Positions 1-8,789 of a DNA stretch of 64,000 nucleotides are shown here, in pieces. The stretch spans positions 186,001-250,000 of the forward strand of contig NZ_PGFB01000003.1 in assembly GCF_002797855.1 (NCBI RefSeq), read 5' to 3'. The DNA comes from Compostimonas suwonensis (GTDB lineage Bacteria; Actinomycetota; Actinomycetes; Actinomycetales; Microbacteriaceae). Made by a program: the position numbers and the translations under genes. A model generated the notes under the pieces. It was not told the origin of the DNA. It saw only the letters and a program-made list of their open reading frames with translations, and did no database searches. The stretch's first letter is position 1. The number at the start of each line of letters is the position of its first letter.

Positions 1-1596
1 GGAGACGATGGCGAGGCCGAGTCCGCTGCCGCCAGTCTCACGGGTGCGGGAGGTGTCGGCGCGCCAGAAGCGCTGGAAGATCTTCTCGCGGATCTGCGGA
101 GGAATGCCCTCACCGTGGTCGATGACCTCGAGCAGGGCGCGCTGCGACGGCCGGTCGACGACGACGCCGATCTCGATGGGGCTGTCGTCGGGGGTGAAGC
201 GCATGGCGTTGCCCATGAGGTTGGTGATGACCTGCCGGATCTTGTTCTCCTCGGCGTTCACCATGGCCGCCGTCTCGGGGCCGGAGGCCTTGAGAGCGAC
301 GGTGGTCATCGGGGACTCGGCGGTCGCCGGCTTCTTGGGGCGGCGCGAGCGCAGGCGGGCGAGAGTCGCGCCGGCGAAGGCGATGGGCCCCGTGGCGTTG
401 GCCGAGGCGGCGTTCGCCGCGTCGCGGTCGTGAGGCGTCGGCAGGATGTCGAGTTCCTGCGTGTCGGGAAGCAGCTCACCCGGGTCGACGACCGCGTTCT
501 CGATCACGGAGGTGACGACGCTCACGGTTCGCGCGGGGGAGGAGGCCATGGCGTCGAGGGCGGCGTCACGGGCGAGGGGCACGAGGTCGACGGGTGCGAG
601 GGTGAGCGGCTTCGTCTCGTCGAGGCGTGCCAGCTCGAGGAGGTCCTCGACGAGGCCGCCCATGCGGATGGCCTCCTTCTCGATGCGCTCCATGGCCTGC
701 GCGACGTCCTCGGGGGTCTGCAGCGCGCCCATACGGTACAGCTCGGCGTAACCGCGCACCGAGACGAGCGGGGTGCGGAGCTCGTGGCTCGCATCGCCCA
801 CGAAGCGCCGCATCTGGTCGATCGACTTCGCGCGGTCTTTGAAGGCGCGGTCGATGCGGCTGAGCATGGTGTTGAGGGAGCGGTTGAGGCGCCCCACCTC
901 GGTGTTGGGGGTGGCATCCGGCATCCGCTGGCTGAAGTCGCCGTCGGCGATCGCGGCCGCCGTGCGCTCGACGTCGCGCAGCGGCCCGAAGGTCGTCGTC
1001 ACGAGAAGCCGGGTGAGCAGGGCGCCGAGCACGACGATGCCGAAGCCGAAGCCGAGGTAGATCGAGATGAACGCGGCCATGATGTTCTCGGCCGGGCGCA
1101 GCGAGACCGCGAGGATCACCGTTCCGGTCTCGAACTGGTTGATCGAGACCGGGACGAAGACCGCGTGGAAGGAGGTCTGCTTCGAGGTGTCGTAGATGGG
1201 GAACGGCTGCGGGGCCTGGCTGAGCTGGATGCCCTTGGCGACCGTGAGGGTGGCCGGGATGATCGGCAGCGTCGAGCTCGCCCGATCGCGCCAGTTGTGG
1301 TCGATGAGCTTGCCGTTGCTGTCGTAGACGGCCATGAAGTAGTCGGAGCCGCCCGAGTCGTCCATGAGCGAGGTCGAATTGCCGTCGGCGTCGCTCTTGA
1401 GGATGTCGTTGAGCCGTTCGCCCTGGGCATCCTGCTTGAGCTGCGTGTCGATCTGGTCGATCAGGTACGGCTTCAGCAGCGCCATGGTCCCCACGCCCGT
1501 GATCGCGAGGCCGGCCGTGAGCACCAGCACCGTCACTCCCGTGATCTTGGTGCGGAGGGAGATCCCCGCCCACCAGGTTAAGAGTGACGCGTGCAT
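1..1596 (-). CDS. Sensor histidine kinase (3' end cut by window edge)
   Basis: Membrane sensor kinase that would phosphorylate the response regulator encoded just upstream. The start at 1596 gives MHASLLTWWAG, and 532 codons are in the window; the reading runs off at base 1 just after the G2 box (GGSGLGLAIVS), so only a short C-terminus is missing. Visible order: membrane segment around residues 15-40, an extracytoplasmic sensor region of about 130 residues, a second membrane segment near 175-200, HAMP, HisKA with phospho-acceptor His271 in ASHELRTP, then HATPase_c (NLMGNAMRFTP, DHGEGIPPQ). The order regulator-then-kinase with a 59-base gap is typical of an OmpR/EnvZ pair. The family resembles actinobacterial TrcS/TcrY-type kinases; the signal sensed is unknown. 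Confidence 0.93.
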   Translation of the reverse strand, partial: MHASLLTWWAGISLRTKITGVTVLVLTAGLAITGVGTMALLKPYLIDQIDTQLKQDAQGERLNDILKSDADGNSTSLMDDSGGSDYFMAVYDSNGKLIDHNWRDRASSTLPIIPATLTVAKGIQLSQAPQPFPIYDTSKQTSFHAVFVPVSINQFETGTVILAVSLRPAENIMAAFISIYLGFGFGIVVLGALLTRLLVTTTFGPLRDVERTAAAIADGDFSQRMPDATPNTEVGRLNRSLNTMLSRIDRAFKDRAKSIDQMRRFVGDASHELRTPLVSVRGYAELYRMGALQTPEDVAQAMERIEKEAIRMGGLVEDLLELARLDETKPLTLAPVDLVPLARDAALDAMASSPARTVSVVTSVIENAVVDPGELLPDTQELDILPTPHDRDAANAASANATGPIAFAGATLARLRSRRPKKPATAESPMTTVALKASGPETAAMVNAEENKIRQVITNLMGNAMRFTPDDSPIEIGVVVDRPSQRALLEVIDHGEGIPPQIREKIFQRFWRADTSRTRETGGSGLGLAIVS

Positions 1597-1655
1597 TCAG
1601 TGATGATCTCAGATGACTCGGTGAAACGACTGGACGACTGCCGGGTGGCAGCCGA

Positions 1656-2354
1656 CTACTGGGCGACCTTGGCGACCTTGAGCATGTAGCCGAAGCCGCG
1701 CTTGGTCTGGATGAGCGGCTCCGAGGAGTGCGCGTCCAGCTTGCGGCGCAGGTAGGAGATGTAGGACTCGACGATGCCGGCGTCGCCGTTGAAGTCGTAC
1801 TCCCAGACGTGGTCGAGGATCTGCGCTTTGCTCAGCACCCGGTTGGGGTTGAGCATGAGGTAGCGCAGGAGCTTGAACTCGGTGGGGCTCAGCTCGATCG
1901 GCTCGTCGCCGACGAGCACCTCGTGGGTGTCCTGGTCCATCGTCAGCTCGCCGGAGCGGATGACGGCGTCCTCGTCGGCGTGCATCGTGCGACGCAGGAT
2001 CGCCTTGATGCGCGCCACGATCTCGTCGAGGCTGAACGGCTTGGTCACGTAGTCGTCGCCGCCGACGGTGAGACCGGTGATCTTGTCCTCGGTGTCGTCC
2101 TTCGCGGTGAGGAAGAGGATCGGGGCCGTGTAGCCGGCGGAGCGGAGGCGCTTGGTGACGCCGAAGCCGTTCATGTCGGGGAGCATGACGTCGAGGATGA
2201 TGAGGTCCGGCTCCTCCTCGAGTACTGCGGAGATGGCCTGGGCGCCGTTGCCGACGGCTCGCACGGCAAAGCCGGCGAAGCGGAGGCTCGTGGTGAGCAG
2301 GTCGCGGATGTTGGGTTCGTCATCGACGATGAGGATACGGGGGCCATCAGTCAT
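1656..2354 (-). CDS. OmpR/PhoB-family response regulator
   Basis: DNA-binding response regulator of 232 residues, partner of the downstream kinase. The receiver domain (about residues 5-120) has the acidic pocket VDDE, the phospho-acceptor Asp in LIILDVMLPDM, the switch Thr in FLTAKD and the Lys in VTKPFS. The C-terminal winged helix (about 135-230) contains ELSPTEFKLLRYLM and YISYLRRKLD, typical of the trans_reg_C domain. The frame stays open upstream to 2543, but the ATG at 2354 begins the conserved receiver (MTDGPRILIVDDE), so it is chosen. Most like actinobacterial TrcR/TcrX/PhoP-type regulators; no target can be assigned. Confidence 0.95.
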   Translation of the reverse strand: MTDGPRILIVDDEPNIRDLLTTSLRFAGFAVRAVGNGAQAISAVLEEEPDLIILDVMLPDMNGFGVTKRLRSAGYTAPILFLTAKDDTEDKITGLTVGGDDYVTKPFSLDEIVARIKAILRRTMHADEDAVIRSGELTMDQDTHEVLVGDEPIELSPTEFKLLRYLMLNPNRVLSKAQILDHVWEYDFNGDAGIVESYISYLRRKLDAHSSEPLIQTKRGFGYMLKVAKVAQ

Positions 2355-2581
2355 AAAAGATATTATCTGCGCGTTAGCTGGAAGCAATCTGGGAGTTTTT
2401 GGCGTGCCACCCGACCGCGAGCTGGCGTTACCGTGCGCTGCGCCCCTCGATATGCCGCGAAAGCGTCGGTGCTTGCCGCGAAAGCGCCGGTGTTCTGTGG
2501 ATTCGGATGAATTCTCGGGGGTTTCCCACAGGCGCGTGACCACGGGCGGATGCGGATGAGCGGGCGTGGGAGCATGGACGG
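2355..2581. promoter_or_regulatory. Divergent intergenic region with tandem 20-base repeat
   Basis: The 227 bases between the regulator (minus) and the folP-like gene (plus) must carry both promoters. The segment next to the regulator is AT-rich (AAAAGATATTATCTG), unlike its surroundings, and is the likely regulator promoter. A tandem repeat with unit GCCGCGAAAGCGYCGGTG lies at about 2455-2495. No operator was identified. Confidence 0.4.
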
Positions 2582-3487
2582 GTGACCGGCTTCCTCCTGC
2601 CCCCGATCGTCGCCCCCGTGCGCCGGATCGCCGGGCGCAGCATCGACTTCTCGCGTCAGGTCGCCGTGATGGCGATCGTCAACCGCACCCCCGACTCCTT
2701 CTACGACAAGGGCTCCACCTTCGCCTTCGACAAGGCCGTCGCCGCGGGGGATGCCGCGGTCGAGCTCGGCGCCGACTGGGTCGACATCGGGGGAGCCCCC
2801 TTCGCGCCCGGGCCGGAGGTGCCGGTCGGCGACGAGGTCGAGCGGGTCGTTCCCGTCGTCGAGGCGATGCTGCGGCATCCGGGCGTCGTCATCTCGGTCG
2901 ACACCTACCAGCCGGATGTCGCGGCGGCGAGCATCGCCGCCGGAGCCCACGTGATCAACGACACCACGGGCCTGCGCGACCCGCGGATGGCAGAGGTCGT
3001 GGCCGCGAGCGATGCCCAGATCGTGATCACGCACAGCCTCGCCGAGCCGCGCACGGTCTACCCGCGGCCTCAGTACGACGACGTGGTCGCCGAGGTAGCC
3101 GCCTTTCTGCGCGAGCGGGTGCAGCGGGCGCTCGACGCGGGCATCCCGTCGGAGCGGATCATCGTCGACCCGGGCCACGACCTCAACAAGAACACCCTGC
3201 ACTCCCTCGAGATCACGCGGCGGCTCGACGAGATCGCGGCCATCGGCTATCCCACCCTCGTGGCGGTCTCGAACAAGGACTTCATCGGCGAGACGCTCGA
3301 CGCCGAGCGCACGGAGCGGCTCGAGGGCTCCATCGCCGCGGCCGTGCTGTGCATCGCCCAGGGCGCGCGCATCGTGCGGATGCACAACGTCGCGGCCACC
3401 GTCGCGGCGGTGCGGATGACGGAGGCGGTGCTCGGGCTGCGGCAGCCGGCGTACCTGAGGCACAACATGGGGGAGCGCAATGCCTGA
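2582..3487 (+). CDS. folP2: Dihydropteroate synthase homolog (FolP2-like)
   Basis: TIM-barrel protein of the pterin-binding family, 301 residues, GTG start. The N-terminal signature is MAIVNRTPDSF (residues 30-40) and IIVDPGHD lies mid-protein. The loop that reads DIGGESTRPG in classical DHPS is DIGGAPFAPG here, and the C-terminal HDV motif is MHNV. These changes match the FolP2 group of Actinobacteria, some members of which lack DHPS activity, so catalysis of pABA condensation is uncertain. It overlaps the following RibD-like gene by 8 bases (ATGCCTGA), so the two are translationally coupled. This pairing suggests a shared pterin- or flavin-related role, which is inference. Confidence 0.88.
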   Translation: MTGFLLPPIVAPVRRIAGRSIDFSRQVAVMAIVNRTPDSFYDKGSTFAFDKAVAAGDAAVELGADWVDIGGAPFAPGPEVPVGDEVERVVPVVEAMLRHPGVVISVDTYQPDVAAASIAAGAHVINDTTGLRDPRMAEVVAASDAQIVITHSLAEPRTVYPRPQYDDVVAEVAAFLRERVQRALDAGIPSERIIVDPGHDLNKNTLHSLEITRRLDEIAAIGYPTLVAVSNKDFIGETLDAERTERLEGSIAAAVLCIAQGARIVRMHNVAATVAAVRMTEAVLGLRQPAYLRHNMGERNA

Positions 3488-4460
3488 GGCACGGATCGAA
3501 CGGCTGTGGGGCGCGGGGTGGGTCGGCGCGGGCGAGCCGGGTGGCTCGGGTGGCTCGGATGGTGCGTCCGGCTCGGGTGGTGCGGGCGGGCAGGATGGTG
3601 CGCCCGGCGCGGGTGTCTCGGATGGTGCGTCCGGCGCGGATGATTCGCGTGGCCCGGGTGGTGCGCCTGGCTCGGATGGCAACGGCACGGGTGCCGCCCG
3701 CGCCGCAGCCGGTTCGGGGTCGCTGAGCGATGAGCAGATCCTCGCGCTTTACGCCGCCGATCCGCGCGACATGAGCGGCCGGCGCGACACGGGCGAGCAG
3801 GGCGAGCCCTGGCTGCGGGTCAACTTCGTGTCGAGTCTCGACGGGTCGGCGACGCACGCCGGGCTCTCGGGCGGCCTCGGCACGCCCGCCGACAAACGCG
3901 TCTTCGACCTGCTGCGGCGGCTGTGCGACGTCGTCGTGGTCGGCGCGGGAACCGTGCGTGCCGAGGGCTACGGCGCCATGCGGGTGGATGCCGCGGCGAG
4001 CGCCTGGCGATCCGCCCACGGTTTCCAGCCGCAGCCGGTCTTCGCCATCGTCTCGGGCAGCCTCGATCTCGACCCGGCCGGCTCCGTGTTCGCCGAGGCT
4101 CCCGTGACCCCGATCGTCGTCACCGCGGCCAGCTCGTCACCGGAACGCCGTGCGGCGCTCGCCGAGGTCGCCGACGTCGTGGTGTGCGGCGACGAGGCGG
4201 TCGACACCGTGCTCATGCGGCAGTTGCTCGCCGAGCGCGGCCTGCTGCGGCAGCACGGGGAGGGCGGCCCCTCGCTCTTCGGGCGCATGATCGCGGAGCG
4301 CAGCGTCGACGAGCTGTGCCTGACGCTGAGCCCCCGGCTCGAGGCGGGCTTCGGCCCGAGGATCAGCGGGGCCGTCGCCAACTCCGAGGCGCTCGACATG
4401 CGCCTCGCGCACGTGCTGCACGGCGACGGCACCCTGCTGCTGCGCTACATCCGCGCCTGA
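3480..4460 (+). CDS. RibD C-terminal-like pyrimidine reductase family protein with Gly-rich insert
   Basis: Dihydrofolate-reductase-fold protein of the RibD C-terminal (pyrimidine reductase) family, 326 residues. The core runs from about residue 100 (LRVNFVSSLDG) to the end, with the nucleotide-binding GEGGPSLFGRM and DELCLTLSPRL. Between the N-terminal helix (residues 1-12) and LSDEQILALYAADPR (about 80) lies a roughly 60-residue Gly/Ser/Ala/Asp tract built from repeats such as GGSDGASGSGG, encoded by degenerate GGCTCGGGTGGTGCG-like units. Relatives are normally about 250 residues, so the tract is a lineage-specific insertion. The substrate is unknown; riboflavin synthesis is not implied because the deaminase domain is absent. 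Confidence 0.85.
   Translation: MPEARIERLWGAGWVGAGEPGGSGGSDGASGSGGAGGQDGAPGAGVSDGASGADDSRGPGGAPGSDGNGTGAARAAAGSGSLSDEQILALYAADPRDMSGRRDTGEQGEPWLRVNFVSSLDGSATHAGLSGGLGTPADKRVFDLLRRLCDVVVVGAGTVRAEGYGAMRVDAAASAWRSAHGFQPQPVFAIVSGSLDLDPAGSVFAEAPVTPIVVTAASSSPERRAALAEVADVVVCGDEAVDTVLMRQLLAERGLLRQHGEGGPSLFGRMIAERSVDELCLTLSPRLEAGFGPRISGAVANSEALDMRLAHVLHGDGTLLLRYIRA
3525..3715 (+). repeat. In-frame degenerate tandem repeat coding a Gly/Ser/Ala tract
   Basis: Imperfect 12-15 base units of the type GGCTCGGGTGGTGCG or CGGATGGTGCGTCCGGC recur throughout this segment and keep the reading frame of the reductase gene. Confidence 0.75.
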
Positions 4461-4665
4461 CGGGCGCCCGCCCTCGAGCGTGGGCGAACAGGCTCGACTC
4501 CGCGACATCCCGCCCCGGATGCCGCTGCGCCGGGGTGTCGGGTCGTCCGACCTGTTTCGCGCCGACGTGGCACGCCTGCCGTCGCGGAGGCTCACCGTCT
4601 GGCGCCATGCCGGTCTGCGCCCCGCGTGCGCGGCGGACGATCCCGCCGCGGCGGGCGACCGACCT

Positions 4666-6306
4666 CTACGCGGCGAGGGCGTGCGAGTCGAGGATCGTGT
4701 AGCTGTAGCCCTGCTCGGCGAGGAAACGCTGGCGGTTCTGGGCGAAGTCCTGGTCGACGGTGTCGCGCGCGACGAGCGTGTAGAAGTTCGCCGACAGCCC
4801 GGACTCCTTGGGGCGCAGCAGCCGCCCGAGACGCTGGGCCTCCTCCTGGCGCGAGCCGAACGAGCCCGACACCTGGATGGCGACGGTCGCCTCGGGCAGG
4901 TCGACCGAGAAGTTGGCGACCTTCGAGACGACGAGCACGGTGAGCGAGCCCTCGCGGAACGCCTGGTAGAGCCGCTCCCGTTCGTCGATGGGCGTCGAGC
5001 CGGTCAAGGCCGGTGCGTCGAGGGCCTCGGCGAGCTCCTCGATCTGGTCGAGGTACTGGCCGATCACGAGGATGCGCTCGCCCTCGTGCTTGGCGACGAG
5101 CCGCTTCACGACGTCGAGCTTGGCGGGGGCCGTCGCGGCGAGGCGGTAGCGCTCGTCGTCGGCCGCGGCCGCGTAGCTGAGGCGCTCCGACTGGGGCAGG
5201 TCGATGCGCACCTCGTAGCAGGCGGCGGGGGAGATGAAGCCCTGCGCCTCGATCTCCTTCCACGGCGCGTCGAACCGCTTGGGCCCGATGAGGCTGAAGA
5301 CGTCGCCCTCGCGGCCGTCCTCGCGCACGAGGGTGGCGGTGAGGCCGAGGCGGCGCCGGGCCTGCAGCTCGGCGGTGAGCTTGAAGACGGGCGCGGGCAG
5401 AAGGTGCACCTCGTCGTAGACGACGAGACCCCAGTCCATGGCGTCGAGCAGCGCGAGGTGCGCGTATTCGCCTTTCCGCTTGGCGGTGAGGATCTGGTAG
5501 GTCGCGATCGTGATCGGCTTGATCTCCTTGACCTGGCCCGAGTACTCGCCGATCTCCTCCTCGGTGAGGGTCGTGCGCTTGAGCAGCTCGGCCCGCCACT
5601 GGCGGGCCGAGACGGTGTTGGTCACGAGGATGAGCGTGTTCGTCTTCGCGGTGGCCATGGCCCCGGCGCCCACGAGCGTCTTGCCGGCGCCGCAGGGCAG
5701 CACCACGACACCCGAGCCGCCCTCGAAGAAGTTCGACACGGCCTTGTTCTGGTAGTCGCGCAGAGCCCAGCCGTCCTCCACGAGGGAGATCGGATGCGGC
5801 GTGCCCGGCGTGTAGCCGGCGAGGTCTTCAGCCGGCCATCCGAGCTTCACGAGCTCCTGCTTGAGCTGACCGCGGGCCCACGCCGCCACGAGGAAGGTGT
5901 CGGGGGTGGGGTGGCCGACGAGCAGCGGCGAGATGCGCTTGGCGTTGGCGATCTCGGCGAGCACGGCCTCGTCGCGGCTGCGCAGGATGAGCTCGCCGTC
6001 ATCCGTTCGCTCGATGACGAGCCGGCCGTAGCGGCCGACGGTCTCGGCGATGTCGACGGACACCGTCTGCGGGATCGCGAACTTCGAGTACCGTTCGAGG
6101 GTCGCGAGCATGTCGTCGGCGGTGTGGCCGGCCGCACGGGCGTTCCACAGGCCGAGTCGCGTGATGCGGTAGGTGTGGATGTGCTCGGGCGCGCGCTCGA
6201 GCTCGGCGAAGACGGCCAGATCGTGGCGGGCGTCTTCGGCGAGCGGGTGCGCGACCTCGAGCAGCACGGTGCGGTCGCTTTGAACGATCAGTGGGCCATC
6301 AGACAC
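4666..6306 (-). CDS. DNA repair helicase, XPB/Ssl2 (ERCC3) family
   Basis: Superfamily 2 DNA helicase, 546 residues, the bacterial XPB homolog. An N-terminal XPB-type domain (about residues 1-170) precedes the Walker A motif LPCGAGKTLVGAG (about 203-215), the Walker B motif VYDEVHLLP (DEVH variant, about 293-301), motif III GLTATLVRED and the C-terminal helicase motif VI QRLGRLLRPK. Mycobacterial XPB is a 3'-5' ATP-dependent helicase, probably in DNA repair. The adjacent 6343-8217 gene encodes a helicase-associated protein on the same strand, 36 bases upstream, so the two look co-transcribed, as in Mycobacterium (Rv0861c-Rv0862c). Confidence 0.95.
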   Translation of the reverse strand: MSDGPLIVQSDRTVLLEVAHPLAEDARHDLAVFAELERAPEHIHTYRITRLGLWNARAAGHTADDMLATLERYSKFAIPQTVSVDIAETVGRYGRLVIERTDDGELILRSRDEAVLAEIANAKRISPLLVGHPTPDTFLVAAWARGQLKQELVKLGWPAEDLAGYTPGTPHPISLVEDGWALRDYQNKAVSNFFEGGSGVVVLPCGAGKTLVGAGAMATAKTNTLILVTNTVSARQWRAELLKRTTLTEEEIGEYSGQVKEIKPITIATYQILTAKRKGEYAHLALLDAMDWGLVVYDEVHLLPAPVFKLTAELQARRRLGLTATLVREDGREGDVFSLIGPKRFDAPWKEIEAQGFISPAACYEVRIDLPQSERLSYAAAADDERYRLAATAPAKLDVVKRLVAKHEGERILVIGQYLDQIEELAEALDAPALTGSTPIDERERLYQAFREGSLTVLVVSKVANFSVDLPEATVAIQVSGSFGSRQEEAQRLGRLLRPKESGLSANFYTLVARDTVDQDFAQNRQRFLAEQGYSYTILDSHALAA

Positions 6307-6342
6307 AGCGAGCCAGCCTACTCTCCCTCGCGATGAGGGCTC

Positions 6343-8217
6343 TCAGGATCGCGCCCCTGCCGGCGTGATGGAGCTGATGCTCGCGAGGGGCAGGGTGCGT
6401 TCGATGTCTGCTCGCCGGTCGCGTGCCCGCAGGCGCCCGCCCGCGACGCTCGTGGGCTCGAGGAGGTACTCGACGGTCGCGCCGCCGGGCATGAGCACGC
6501 TCACGACGAGCTCGACCTTGGCACGGATGGCGACATCCAGCTGCCGGGCCAGCCAGGCCTCGCTCGTGAGTTCGGGGCTGCTCTGCACGGCCAGGCGCAG
6601 ACGCTCGATGAGGGTGCCGGTGCGGTCGACGGATGCCGCGACCACCCGCCGCACGGCGCTGCGACGGGCGAGGCTCACGGTCTGGCCGTCGTGGTCTTCC
6701 GCGGCGACCGGGTAGCGGGCGTCGCTCAGCGCCCAGAAGACGATGTCGGGCTCGAAGCGGCTCACGAGGCGGTGTACGCCCGTGCGTCGCAGGGAGAGCG
6801 AGGAGAGCGACTGGTCGACCTCGATGGTGCGCAGCAGCTCGCCGTCGTCGGAGCGCACATAGCTCTGCGCCCAGGCGTCGGCCGCGCTCGGGTCGGTCGA
6901 GACGAGCCGGCCGACGCGCACCCGGCCGTACCGTTCGGCGGCTTCGCCGATGAGGTAGTCGAGCGGCTGCGGGATGCCGGTGAGCGAGAGCTCGGTCAGG
7001 AACTCGCGGATGCTGGCCGCCGTCTCGCCGATCGCGAGCGCGCGGTTCACGCTCGAGGCCGAGATGCGGTAGGTGGCGGCGAGGCCGCGGCTCTCGGGGT
7101 CGGCGAGCATCCGCAGGCGCGCGTCGAGGGCCGGCTCGAGGGGGCCGGGGGAGACGACGGAGAGGTCGTGCTGCAGGTAGACCTTCTGCACTTCGGGCGG
7201 GAAGAGCCCGGCGGCCACGGCGGCCGCGGCATCCGCCCCCTCGGAGACGAGCGCGGCACCCGCGGAGCTGGGCACACCGCCCGCCGTGATGCCGAGCAGC
7301 TCGGCGTCGCGTGTGTAGCTCACGATGCGGTCGTCGATCCAGCGCCCGCCGGCCGGGTACAGCCAGCCGACGTAGGCGCGCAGCCCGTCGCCCCAGCTGG
7401 AGTGCTGGCGCTCGCGCAGCACCTCGAGCACGTCGCGGGGCAGCGTGCGGCGCCACGACTCGGCGAGCTCGGCCCAGCGGCTCGCCGTCGACAGGCGGGT
7501 CCAGGCGTCGCCGGTCTCACTCGTCGACCAGCGGCCGTCGGCGCGGGCGACGAGCTCGGCGCGTTTCGCGATCGCCATGAGCGCGGGCACCTCGTCGAGC
7601 TCGACCGACATCGTCGTGGCGAGGCGTTTGCTGTCGGGCAGGGCGAGGCCGCCTTTGGCGAGCTCCCGTGCGGGCTCGCGCGTCAGCTCGGTCGTGAGCT
7701 CGCTCATCGCGGCGACGACCGTGAAGCCGCGCTCTGCGGCGAGCCTGTCGGTGGTGAGCGCCTCGAGGTCGGCGACGACGTCGAGCAGCGCGGGCGGAGG
7801 GGAGGCCACGAGGTCGTCGCCGTCACCCGCCCAGCTCGCGAGCTGTTTCGTGACCGCCTCATAGGGCGAGATCAGGCCGTCGGCGTCGCTCACGAGGGCG
7901 AGGGATGCCGCGACCGCGAGCCGCTCGGCGATCGCGGCGTGCTCCAGCCGCGAGCCGTGCTGCTGCAGCCATTCGACGAGGTCGCCGATGCGCGTCGGGC
8001 GCCCCGCGAGCCCGCCCGCGGCCACGAGGGTCGCGAGGGTGTGCCGGTCGAGCCGGCTGAGCTGCGTCTGGATCGACGCCGGCTCGAGCAGGGCCTCGGC
8101 GAGGTCGAAGAAATCGGCGATCCCGGCCGGCGTCACACCGCGCTCGGTGATGAGCGCGCGCAGGCGGGCGTCGTCGAACTCGCGCAGCTGCGCGGCGAGG
8201 GCCAGTGTGTCGGTCAT
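6343..8217 (-). CDS. Helicase-associated protein with XPB/Ssl2-like N-terminal domain
   Basis: Protein of 624 residues of the family annotated helicase XPB/Ssl2 N-terminal domain-containing (helicase_C_3 type). No Walker A or B motif is visible, so it is not itself a helicase. The C-terminal part (about residues 400-560) resembles the domain seen at the N-terminus of XPB enzymes, for example LPQPLDYLIGEAAERYG-like and RTGVHRLVSRFEPDIVFWALSDARYP-like stretches. Its conserved position directly before xpb suggests a partner or regulator of that helicase, which is inference. Cytoplasmic; no signal or membrane segment. Confidence 0.85.
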   Translation of the reverse strand: MTDTLALAAQLREFDDARLRALITERGVTPAGIADFFDLAEALLEPASIQTQLSRLDRHTLATLVAAGGLAGRPTRIGDLVEWLQQHGSRLEHAAIAERLAVAASLALVSDADGLISPYEAVTKQLASWAGDGDDLVASPPPALLDVVADLEALTTDRLAAERGFTVVAAMSELTTELTREPARELAKGGLALPDSKRLATTMSVELDEVPALMAIAKRAELVARADGRWSTSETGDAWTRLSTASRWAELAESWRRTLPRDVLEVLRERQHSSWGDGLRAYVGWLYPAGGRWIDDRIVSYTRDAELLGITAGGVPSSAGAALVSEGADAAAAVAAGLFPPEVQKVYLQHDLSVVSPGPLEPALDARLRMLADPESRGLAATYRISASSVNRALAIGETAASIREFLTELSLTGIPQPLDYLIGEAAERYGRVRVGRLVSTDPSAADAWAQSYVRSDDGELLRTIEVDQSLSSLSLRRTGVHRLVSRFEPDIVFWALSDARYPVAAEDHDGQTVSLARRSAVRRVVAASVDRTGTLIERLRLAVQSSPELTSEAWLARQLDVAIRAKVELVVSVLMPGGATVEYLLEPTSVAGGRLRARDRRADIERTLPLASISSITPAGARS

Positions 8218-8271
8218 CGCCGGTCACCGCGCCCGATCACTCGAGAGCTCCGGTCTCGCGTCGTGCAGACG

Positions 8272-8562
8272 TCAGCCGTTGTTGTTGCCTCGGGTTTCTC
8301 TGCGCCGGCGCACGGCGCTCACGATGACGAGGGCCAGCAGCAGCAGGAAGCCGATGGGCAGGCCGAAATAGGGGAGCAGGATGACGCTGGGCCACAGGCC
8401 CTTGCTGAAGCCGTCGTTCGCTCCGGCTCCCGCCGAGGTGCCGATGAGGATGGCGATGAAGCACAGGATGGAGAGCGCGACGATCGAACCGGCCATGTAG
8501 GCGAGGGCGCGTTCGGCCCGGTTGACGGAGGGCGCAGGCGTCTGCGCGGGATCAGAGGTCAC
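8272..8562 (-). CDS. Small two-helix membrane protein
   Basis: Predicted 96-residue protein from a GTG at 8562 (VTSDPAQTPAPS). Two hydrophobic segments are evident, about residues 22-43 (ALAYMAGSIVALSILCFIA) and 60-80 (PYFGLPIGFLLLLALVIV), followed by a basic tail RRRRETRGNNNG, so the C-terminus is probably cytoplasmic. The frame remains open far upstream, but that part is encoded by a tandem repeat and is probably non-coding. Small proteins of this type are common in Microbacteriaceae next to cold-shock genes; function unknown. Confidence 0.7.
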   Translation of the reverse strand: MTSDPAQTPAPSVNRAERALAYMAGSIVALSILCFIAILIGTSAGAGANDGFSKGLWPSVILLPYFGLPIGFLLLLALVIVSAVRRRRETRGNNNG

Positions 8563-8644
8563 AACATCTAAGGATAGAGGCAGTGGAGGGCGCTCGCAGC
8601 CGGGACGGGGGACGGGCGATGCCGGGCGGTCGCGACATCCGCTC

Positions 8645-8722
8645 TCAGCCCGCCCTGCAGCCCGCTTTGCAGCCCGCCCCGCAGCCCGCCCTGCGACCCG
8701 TTCTGCAACCCGTTCTGCCGCC
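8645..8722. repeat. 12-base tandem repeat in the csp upstream region
   Basis: About six imperfect copies of CAGCCCGCCCTG lie between the divergent membrane-protein and cold-shock genes, about 70 bases ahead of the cold-shock start. Confidence 0.8.
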
Positions 8723-8789
8723 GGGGGATCGCCGGGGCGGCCAGGCGAATAAGCTAGTGGTTCGCAGTTGCAAGTGAAAGAGGTCCCGC

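Noticed and set aside
115-1581. A 488-codon plus-strand frame at the window start
   Set aside because: Antisense to the histidine kinase, whose HisKA and ATPase motifs are unmistakable.
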